Part shown: in pieces, positions 55,970-64,000 of the stretch
Layout: the number at the start of each line of letters is the position of its first letter
How positions within the stretch are numbered: position 1 is the first letter of the stretch
Assembly: GCF_020360975.1 (NCBI RefSeq)
Contig: NW_025408667.1
Coordinates: 806,001-870,000 of the forward strand
Source of the DNA: Hirsutella rhossiliensis
Taxonomy: Eukaryota > Ascomycota > Sordariomycetes > Hypocreales > Ophiocordycipitaceae
Direction of reading: 5' to 3'
Length of the DNA: 64,000 bases
Notes under the pieces: generated by a model
What the model saw: the letters and a program-made list of their open reading frames with translations, nothing else
Told to the model about the DNA's origin: nothing
Database searches by the model: none
Made by a program: the position numbers and the translations under genes

Positions 55970-56649
55970 GTGTTCATCTGATTCCGCCTGGTTGGCTCGC
56001 AAAAGGACTCGCATAAAGCAGGCCATCATATCCATCTCTTTCTCGTTCTTCTCTTCTCTGTTTTGATTTTCTTCTTCTTTCCTCCGCTCCAGCCGGGGAG
56101 CTGCGCATTAAAATCGTTCATCAGGCGGATCAATGGTTTGTACGCGGTGGTGAAGAGGCACGGCATGAGCGTCTGCGGGTCGACTGTGCTCACTCAAGCT
56201 CATAGTTAGTGCAGTCATACGTTGAGCACGGTTTCAGAGAGCCATTCTTCTCAAACTGAAGCCTTTGCACCAATCAAATACTCACAGTCTACCTTGGAAC
56301 CTGGCCGCCGTGTAGCCTGCCTTGCCACATCGCACTCCTTCTCGACAAGCGACAGTAATCTGCCACGCCCACGTTCCGTCATTGCGTGCCGAAACCTACC
56401 TAGTTACCACTTAAAAGTGTTTTTTCTCCTCCGGTGATACCTTGGAGTGGATTTGTGTCAAGGTTTCCCTTGGCAATCATCTTTTGCTGTCGATGAGTCC
56501 CCAAGACACCAGACAACTATACGCTCAAATTATATGCCTTGCGGTCCACTGCGATATGTCAATGCTATACATGCTGCCCGAACCCAAGTCTGCAAGAGAA
56601 AGACAAGGAGAAGAAAAATGGAAGAAGAGAGCAACAGGCCCCGGCATCC
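55970..56649. other. Convergent intergenic stretch after receptor gene
   Basis: 680 bp lies between the receptor stop and the stop of the next minus-strand gene. It contains a TTCTT/CTTCT-rich run near 56040-56090. No gene is recognised. Confidence 0.5.
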
Positions 56650-59339
56650 TCACTCTGACTGAACACGGCCCTTCCATCCCGTCGCCACCTTGTCTCGGCA
56701 CAGGCTCACCAGCCGCTTCACCTCGTCGGCCCGCACCCTCACCGGCCTCGGATGCTCCAGCACACAATGCGCGCGCGTAACCAGCGTGCCGCTGCTGCGG
56801 GAGACGCGCCGCCGACTCGGCCGTCTGGGGCTGCAACGCGCTTCGTTGTGTGCTCCGGAGGGCAAGACACGTAGGCGAGTCGCACGCTCCACCTCCCCCT
56901 CCTCCCCCTCTGTGCCGCCGTGGCATGTTTGCTGATGCTGAAGATCATCTCGCTCGAGGGGGTCTCGGCTGACGCCGGCCGTATTCTCGTCGGGTGACAC
57001 AGGAACGGTTGTGTTTCTGCCGCCTCGGTCGTCCCACGGTTTGGAGAGCGGACACGGGAGCGACTCGCTAAAGGGAGATAACGTGGAGCCAAAGAAAGCA
57101 GACTCGGCTTCGATCAAAGTGACGGGCACAGGGACTTGCGGGTCTGCGCCCAGGTTGTGCTCGCCTAGTGGCCCGCACGTTTCCTGTCTGTTGGTCAACG
57201 TGGACGGCATCTCGTTGCTCGCTCCTTTGCGAGCGAGAGTGTCTTTGTGCTCGATAGAACGCCGCTTGCTCATGGTCTTTGCTAGCCGAGTCTTGCTCCA
57301 GGAGCCAGATAGCTTTCGCAAGGTCGACCCGAAGCTGCTCATTTTCGTGACAGAAGCGCCCGCTTTACTCGTGCCTGCCTTGGTGCGCCTCTGACATGGC
57401 GAAGGAGGAGACATGTACGACAGGCCCTTGGGGTTTTCTTGGTGACAGCTTAATGACTCGTAGAGCCCAATCGTGTGTTGTAGCCGTGGCGCCCGGGGCA
57501 ATGGAGGAGGGAGATGCGAAGTTGTGGGCTCTGGGAAAGAATGTTGCCCATTTATGTTTCCGCGATCCTTGCTCCCCCCTCTCGGCTCCGGCGAGCCAGT
57601 CATGAAAGCAGAAGGCGGGTTTGGTACTGGTGACCTGCGTTCTGGTTTCGGATGACAAGGCAGCGTTGTCGGGACACCCTGTCTCTTCTTCTAGACAGAC
57701 AATTGCGGAGTCGTTGCGGCGATCGGCGGGGAGCCATCCTTTCGTGTTCTCGAGACACTGGAAGATGAAGTGACAACGTTGTCCAGCGTGGTGGCTGGTT
57801 CCCGATCGTAGCGGGACGTACGGGTAGTATCGGTGCTTGTCGAGGGCGAACACGCCGACTGCCCAGTCAGGCGGCACTTGGCCAGGTTGTTCGTTGGCGT
57901 TCTCATCTGACTTGGCTCGTCAATGAATTTTCGAAGGGGTGTTTTCGGTCTTCTTGTCAACTTGGCCGTAGCCGGCGGCGGCCAGAGGCATTTGTCGCGC
58001 ATGTCCCTCGGCCTGCCCGCATGGTCCTCAGGAGATGTAGTCGTGGGCTCGAGGACAGAGTCCTCGTGGATGGTCCACTCGGGCGATTCTTGAGGCACGA
58101 GGCCATTGGAACTGAGGCAACGAGCTTCGACGAGTGACGGGCACGTCTGGGAAGGAGGTAGATATCTAGCTGTTCGTTTCGAGACCTGTAGAGTCGGTGG
58201 GCGCTCTCGGAGAACGGTCCGGGATGCCATGGAGCTCACCGATGGCGATTTGCCGAAGGGAGCTTGCCAGCTAGAGGCCAGCCGGGAATCACTGCTGCTG
58301 CTGCTGTCCAATTTGCGCTGAGAAGCAGACCTCGGCAAGTCTGGAGAGGTCAGATCAGCCATCTCGACGCCACGGCAGCTAACACATTGTTTGAAGCGCA
58401 CCTGAGTTGCCGTGGGACGAATTGCTCTCGAAAAACCTCCTTCTCTCCGCAACTATCGAGTTGGATCTCGTGGCAGAAGTAGAGCTCCTGACGGGTGGGC
58501 TGCTGCTCAAGGATAATGGAGGCGGAACGTGTTTAGGTGACGTGTCGATCGATGCAGCTCGCATGTCGGTGATTACTGAAGACAAGGAGGCCGTCGATTG
58601 CGACAGCGGACCAGACGGCGACGACTCTGGTCGAACAGTGCCATTGCTCGCGACCACGTTGCTACGCGTTCGTGGGACTGGCGGCTGGGTCTCAAGAGCT
58701 GAGCTTCTATCAAAGCTTGACACGGCGCCGAGGGTCTCGAACTTGGTCACTAGATGGGCCAGTCGTCCTGCTTTGGCAGCAGAGCCGGCGGGGCGAGGGC
58801 TGAGAAGGCGACATGAAGTGGACGCGCTTTTCTCGCTCGCCCTCTGGGGCGGCAGGATGGCAGGCATCATGCGGCGAAGGCAGGCCTTGGGCACGAACGA
58901 TATAAACGCAAGATGCACGTTGGTTCGATACGCCTTGGCTAATATTATAGCTGACGGTGTGACGCCGTCGCGCTTGGCTTCGGCCGAGGGGAACGAGGTT
59001 CGCGATGAAAAGATCCGCGTGAGAGAAAGGGGAGTCAAGAGGATGGCGCGCTGCTAGAGGACATATGTTGCCCCGTCGCAAAGGTGCGCCTTCCACCAAC
59101 GCCAAGTCAGGAACAGCTTGCCGAATCCGGGCTGCCTCCTCCGGCGACCTAAACGACACTCTCGAGGCGCCTTCATTTCCCAACTGTCGCCTCCTGTCAT
59201 AAGCATTAGTAGACGCCGTAGACTCGTCGACCATGTTGCGCAGCGGACGGGAGACGTAGTGCCGGAGCAGCGAGTTTGTAGGTATTTCGTCTAGATTCGA
59301 GGCCCTTGCCCATGCCAGGCCATCCGTGCTGCCAGCCAT
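56650..59339 (-). CDS. Large Ser/Thr-rich, basic protein of unknown function (multi-exon model partly unresolved)
   Basis: The start ATG at 59339 opens GLAWARASNLDEIPTNSLL, then LRHYVSRPLRNMVDESTAS and EEAARIRQAVPDLALVEGAP. A frame change, probably an intron between about 58750 and 59080, leads to GRLAHLVTKFETLGAVSSF and AERRRFFESNSSHGNS. A clear 60-bp intron (58400-58341, donor GTGCGC, acceptor CTCCAG) joins this to DLPRSASQRKLDSSSSSD. A stop in this frame at about 57691 and the last exon (to 56650, with MSSFGSTLRKLSGSWSKTR and VKRLVSLCRDKVATG) imply another intron near 57400-57800. No catalytic domain is recognised. The composition is disordered, with short basic or hydrophobic blocks. It may be a cytoskeleton or polarity-associated scaffold, but that is a guess. 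The C-terminal part could belong to a separate gene. Confidence 0.55.
58341..58400 (-). other. 60-bp spliceosomal intron in unknown-function gene
   Basis: The donor GTGCGC follows CTCAG, a GTTAGCT branch-like word sits mid-intron and the acceptor is CTCCAG. Splicing joins SSHGNS to DLPRSAS in phase 1 and removes the stop that ends the upstream frame. Confidence 0.7.
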
Positions 59340-59520
59340 TGTCCACTTCCCGTCATTCCGTGGATGTCATCGACTTTTCGTGGGCCGACTTGCTTCCCCC
59401 TTGCGTAAAGATACAATCGCTGCAGCTAGTATACAGACTCGCGCGGTCGACAAGACCCCATCCGCCCAGAAGAGACTCTATTTTGTGTTGTTTGTTCGTT
59501 TCGGGACTCGGGAAGATGGG

Positions 59521-59841
59521 CTACTGCCTGTTGAGCAAGTCAAGGTCAGCATAAATGCTCCACGGGTTGCGCTTCGGCTCAACGTACGGAGGCAGCAGCA
59601 TCTCGCCCCAAGGGCTTGCGAGAAAGGCAACGGCAGCCTGCATTCGAGCGTCAGCATCAGACTCGCAGTCACAGGATGCCACAGCAGCAACACTGCTCCT
59701 CACCCCAAAGATGGCGATGCTCCGGACGGCGGCGGCGTTCTCGGACGAGGTTAGGGTCTCGTAGGTGGAGCCGAGGAAGCCCTTGGGGGCGCGGCGCGAG
59801 CCCGGGCCGTTGATGTACATGCGCTTGGAGTTGGGGGGCAT
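59521..59841 (-). CDS. TOM6: Tom6, mitochondrial outer-membrane translocase small subunit
   Basis: Exons 59841-59704, 59637-59588 and 59527-59521 encode 64 aa. Introns are 66 and 60 bp with GTGAGG and GTACGT donors. The N-terminus is basic and Gly/Pro-rich (MPPNSKRMYINGPGSRR). Then come the family core KGFLGSTYETLTSSENAAAV, RSIAIFG and, after the first intron, AAVAFLASPWGEMLLPPQ, a single tail-anchor helix. Tom6 stabilises the TOM40 import pore complex. Without splicing the frame would read to 106 aa with a non-homologous middle and end. With both introns removed it matches the size and ending expected of Tom6. The final coding exon has only seven bases. The gene is divergent from the next across 458 bp. 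Confidence 0.88.
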   Translation of the reverse strand: MPPNSKRMYINGPGSRRAPKGFLGSTYETLTSSENAAAVRSIAIFGVRSSVAAVASCDCESDADARMQAAVAFLASPWGEMLLPPYVEPKRNPWSIYADLDLLNRQ

Positions 59842-60299
59842 TTTGGAGTGGGTGGCAGTGGTCGTGGCAAGCGGATCGGGGGGATGAGGTTGGTGGATGA
59901 AGCGCGGCGGATCAAACGCTCGGGTTCAGAAAATTTCGAGAGCTATCGCTGGAGGACGGATGCACTACCAGACCTGCATACATGTCACTGCGCGCGGGAG
60001 TTAGCGGCTGTTTAGCTCTGCTAGCGGCGCTGAGCTCACCCGCTGTCGCCCACGACGTCACTCTCCATGCCTCCCCAAGGCCCGCTTCAAGGAGATGAGC
60101 AGCCTCGTGGAAGAGCACCGTCATCGCCTGAGATGGCATGCACTCTCCTGAAGAGGAGCGCGATCTACCTTGTTCATTCCCCCAACCTTGAATATTGATT
60201 GCAGCGCTTGCTTTCAACTCCAGCGACATCCAACTTGACCCCATCGGACTCCCCAGCCTCTCTTGCGACCCTTTCCTCTCCCCGCGCAAAGAGAAGGCC
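59842..60299. promoter_or_regulatory. Shared divergent promoter region
   Basis: The 458 bp between the TOM6 start (minus) and the next start (plus) must serve both genes. No TATA box is evident. The minus-strand open frame across it has no homology. Confidence 0.5.
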
Positions 60300-61230
60300 A
60301 TGGCCAATCCATCCGCGTATCAGCAATCAGGTGGCTTCTTCCCATCGGCAGGACTGCCGTCGCCCGCGCCGTCTGCATCCTCGACCCGCTCGACCGCGGG
60401 CCTACCTCATCCGAGACACAACGCCCTGCGGCCGGGATCCAACAAGGAGGCGCTGGTGAGGCGCTACGTCGAGGAGCGGCTGCTAAACACGTCGCGCCGC
60501 TACGTCAAGAAATTCGGAACCCCAGACCCGGCGGACGACGTGATTGGCTTTACCAACTTTGGCGAAGTATGCCGTGAGCTCGACGGCATCGTCAACGTCC
60601 TTTGGCTTTCGGGCACGCGTACGTCTCTCTTGGACCATGAAAAAAAATTGCAGAGTATACTGACGTCGGGACCCAGCTAGCCTGCAGATTCCCTTCCTTC
60701 TGAAGCTGGCCAGCGACTTTACGCAATACGTCCGCTCATTCCCGCCGGCTCCGAGGACGACGTTTGCGCTGCTGGGCAAGCTTGACCACTGCTTCGCCAG
60801 CCTCCTCTCCGGCCAGGATGCCGACTCCCAGGAGCCTCTGCCAGGATTCGAGAATGGCCTGCGCGCCGGCATGACAGTGACTGATATGGTCCGCTGTCGC
60901 AGCCTGGTGGAGCAGACACGGGTCCTCATGGTCGAGGTCTTGAGCGGCGAGGTGGACGAGGACGACGAAGACGACGAAGACGACGAGGATGACGATGACG
61001 ACGACATGGACGATGGCGAGGGCGGCCTGGGCGCAGCCACGATGACGACCAAAGTTGACGGCGATCAAACGCCCATACCGTCCTGGGACATTGATGAGGA
61101 GAGGCTCCACATGGACGCGGCCCGGATCTACGAAAACACCATCGTCCAGCTGGGGACCAGACTGGGGGATCCGCTGACGAGCGACAACGTGCCAGACAAC
61201 GACGTCGTGTGCTCGCCAATGGAGGATTGA
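60300..61230 (+). CDS. Conserved ascomycete protein of unknown function with acidic tract
   Basis: Exons 60300-60618 and 60677-61230 (58-bp intron, GTACGT donor) give 290 aa. After a Ser/Pro-rich start come KEALVRRYVEERLLNTSRR, KKFG and DDVIGFTNFGEVCRELDGIV. The sequence NVLWLSGT runs across the splice into PSLQIPFLLKLA. Next come TTFALLGKLDHCFASLLSGQ, LPGFENGLRAGM and TDMVRCRSLVEQTRVLMVEV. A run of about 20 Asp/Glu residues follows (around 219-240), then WDIDEERLHMDAARIYENTI. The helical pattern is conserved-looking and has no membrane segment. I recognise it as a protein shared by filamentous ascomycetes but know no established function. ATG at 60300 is the first in frame; the open frame upstream lacks ATG. 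Confidence 0.75.
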
Positions 61231-64000
61231 TGCCGGCCGCCCGACAAAATGTCCGATCCTGCATGTGGCGGGCAGTCGGGCGACTGCGTTGACGTGAAAC
61301 GGCTCCACGCACGCCGCCGACCAAATCCACGGCGCATGGGGAAATTTTCCCACACAAACAGCTTTAAGCCGCCCGCACAAATCTTCCCGTTCAGCCTTGT
61401 TCTCGGGGATTATATCTCGAGGGCAGGGACCGGCCGTGGATAGTCTGGGTATGAAGCCTTGAGGCTTGTGGGACAGGCATCAAGCCAGACGTTTGCATAA
61501 ACGACGTGTGGCTCGTGAAACATACGGCGTCTCGAGACAGCGGGTAGAGTGAGCTTATGTTACGTCTGCCATTTCAAGGCAGCGAACTGGACAATGACTC
61601 TGGGGATGAGTATCGACAAGTATCGACCTTTGGGGCTACCCTATACTCATGTTGTTGTCATTGTGAGGCTGCCCCAAATCACGTACAAACCATACATCAG
61701 TTAAAAAACCATATCACGAAATTGAAATTATATACATCAAAATCCGTGACCTTTTTTTACCGGAAGAAGTCCTCTAGGTAGAGTTTAGCAGAGTTGTGCG
61801 ATGGCTTGTGAGTTATCGCAGCTTCATGTACAAAGTTGACATCCAGCTACGACAAATGACAAATAACAGGGTCTCAACACGAAAGCGAATGTTGCCATGT
61901 ACCACTAATCAAGGGCTACAAGTCGATTCTGATGATAACTCTGGGAACGCTACGTGTGTTCTTTGGCGACCTGGGAGCACTTGACAACGCGCTGAAGGCA
62001 ACAGCTAATCTGCCCTTTGCGGTACCGATGCCAGTGTCTACGTTTGAAATAAGCGAAGCCGACATCGTCAATCGATGTAAAAGTCAAGTGAGAGAAAATC
62101 AAGATGACGTCAAACTCTCTGGGGAATTACAAGTCAAAGACCAAGTTAGTGGGTGGTAGATCACGCGTTGCTTGCAAGCATAAGTGATGGCAAAGAGGGA
62201 GGGCGACTAAGACGAGGAAGAGTGAGGATACCAGGCAAAACCAGTGGAAATTGCAGACAACAATTCAGGCTAGGCAAACAAGACCAAGCATACCTAGTCT
62301 ATGGCTTGCGACTATATCCATTGAAGAAACGGCTGGACCTGGCGGCCTCACGTCCGCGAGTCGTTACCCGTCAGCCTCGGCGGAGATGCGGAGCAGGCCA
62401 GCACGTATTCGAAAACTAATTGCCGCTCGGCAGTAGAAGCAAGGCATTTGCCTGGGCACGCATGGCCGGCGCCGCCAAGAGCCGTTGACGAATTAGAGCG
62501 TGAGGATGGCGATAGTCCTCTAGAGGGCATGACAAATCTACCCTGATGCCTGCGCGCATGAATCCAGGTGTCCAGGGTGTAGTGGCAAGACTCCAGTGTG
62601 CATGAGGGATATAACAGATGGGGACTAGTACTTTTCTTGTCTGTGGTGACTTTATTATCCCTCACGCCTGTCAATGCATGGATATGCCTCTCGCTTTCTT
62701 CGCGTGCCGTGCCTGATGGGGTGATTTCACGACCCTCGCGAGGCATGGTGAGCTGGATCCCCACCATGATGATCGCTGGAAGGGACCACTTGCAGTTGGG
62801 CCGAAGAACCCACAGTGACGCGGGGAGGGGAAAGAGTCAATTTCGTGGTAGCCAAGTGGAATGCTGGGGAAGTCGATCTCGAGAGAGCCACGGCCGCGTC
62901 TAAAGTCGGGCGCGGCGCAAGGAAAACACACGAGAAGGCCGCGAATCTCTAGTACGCGTCGCTTAAACGTCGTCACCACCTTGCAAACCGACATCAGATA
63001 ACTTTGTAGAGCCATGCTGGTACCCATGGTTGAAATTCTCGCCCCCTATCCGCCACGAGACTCAGCATTGGTTGCGGCCCCGCCCGGCATCCCGCACCGC
63101 CGAGGAGGGGGCCCCTACTGTAAAGATGGACGCACGTTTATATCGATCGAAGAGGGCATTTGGCGGGGCAGACCAACTACCTATTGTATGTACCTACCTC
63201 ATCTCGGCCGGGCAGCAATCTTGATCAGAGGACTTGGGTAAGCCGATGGGGTGGGATAGCGACTGCGACTGCCTACCAATATCGATAGATATGCAGGCAC
63301 ATGAACGGAGAGTCGAAGCGATTTGCGAGACATCGATCTTGCCGCTGCTTTGCATCTACTCGGCGGTGCTAACTGTATGCAGACGTTGCTGGTATTCAGT
63401 TGCTTCACGGCTGTGACACTGCAGACACTGCAGCTGGACCACAGACTTGTTGCGGTAGGCTAGCATAGGCCCTAATGCATCCTGCAAGACGGGGGAATGC
63501 AAAGCTCTCATGTCCAAGAGTCGTCCGGTCTCGGCTCCTTGACTCGACACACAGCAAACAAGACCACGCCTCCCCTGTCGCTGACTCGCCCATCCCATCA
63601 TTTTCTGCACCTATTGAATCAATGCGCCCATCAGTGCCATCTGCCGTGCGTCCACTCTGCCCAGACTAGCGGTAACTTGTAAGTGGAGAGAGAGAGTCTC
63701 CACAACGGACAGCGCCGTTATAGGGGCACAATAACGGCGCAGCGCATAGACGATTATGTCTACGCTCAACGAACGCTGCCCCCATCCATTGTCTTCACTC
63801 AATCACGGCGTACCGTGGAATGAAACCAACGGGCAAGGCATTGGCCTCCCATCACAGATTCGGGCCGCGTCATGGGAACGGACGAGTTTGTCAGCTCTAG
63901 CTCTCTTTTTTCAAACGCATATGGACAGACTTGTTTATCCATAGTCTGTGCCATGATCGGGCATACGTGCGGAGAGCATGCTTGCCTTGCCTGGTTTACG
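61231..64000. other. Right-hand intergenic stretch, no confident gene
   Basis: Nothing in the last 2.8 kb forms a convincing gene. AT-rich DNA with short frames fills 61540-62160. A possible P450 relic is listed separately at 62380-62560. The remainder (62770-64000) shows only short, motif-free frames. Confidence 0.5.
62380..62560 (-). pseudogene. Possible cytochrome P450 haem-loop relic
   Basis: The minus strand reads ALGGAGHACPGKCLA. This resembles the P450 haem-ligand loop F-G-x-G-x-H-x-C-x-G, with Phe to Leu and the second Gly to Ala, followed by a helix-like AERQLVFEYVLA. Neither the ExxR motif nor the rest of the family is visible nearby, so it is at best a fragment. Chance similarity is not excluded. 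Confidence 0.3.

Noticed and set aside
61557..62159. Chain of short plus-strand frames (61557-61781, 61796-61984, 61932-62159)
   Set aside because: The last one (ending VKDQVSGW) looks superficially protein-like, but no motif, intron or family could be recognised.

Overview
This window is nuclear DNA of a filamentous ascomycete, most likely a Sordariomycete close to Hypocreales. The genes carry short introns (56-128 bp) with GTACGT/GTAAGT-like donors and CTAAC-like branch sites. The recognisable proteins are fungal: an alpha-pheromone receptor, Pet117, Tom6, a UEV-type Vps23 and Rpb2. The mobile elements are of fungal Copia, pogo/Fot1 and hAT types. No rRNA, convincing tRNA, CRISPR or prokaryotic operon structure is present. 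The order assignment is inference from general protein resemblance, not from a search.

The left part (about 1-36 kb) is gene-sparse and rich in mobile elements. It holds a broken Aurora-type kinase relic and a Ty1/copia element with 326-bp LTRs and target duplication AACAG. It also holds a pogo/Fot1-like element with 44-bp inverted ends and a TA duplication, and a 1.48-kb internally deleted hAT element with 17-bp ends and an 8-bp duplication. The genes between them are mostly for the cell surface or secretion: an M43-like metalloprotease with a Pro-rich repeat tail, a type B carboxylesterase/lipase, a DHA1-type MFS exporter, a GT25-like glycosyltransferase, an S10 serine carboxypeptidase and a single-pass membrane protein of unknown function. 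A decayed GPI-anchor-like reading frame with in-frame TAG codons lies near 35.6-35.9 kb.

The right part (about 36-61 kb) is denser and mostly conserved housekeeping: PET117, RPB2 (3 exons), indoleamine 2,3-dioxygenase, VPS23/TSG101 (4 exons), the STE2-type receptor, a large Ser/Thr-rich protein of unknown function, TOM6 (3 exons, 64 aa) and a 290-aa protein with an acidic tract. A second Copia element, with two identical 187-bp LTRs and target duplication AGAAG, sits 290 bp upstream of the dioxygenase start codon and separates it from VPS23. The last 2.8 kb has no confident gene, only a possible P450 haem-loop relic.

The genes do not form one pathway or an evident biosynthetic cluster. The pattern is a repeat-rich stretch with secreted hydrolases and an exporter, next to a stable housekeeping stretch. 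No wholly new system could be demonstrated. The most interesting signals are the precisely delimited transposons, a young-looking Copia copy whose frames are nevertheless broken, and a kinase fossil that has lost its DFG segment.
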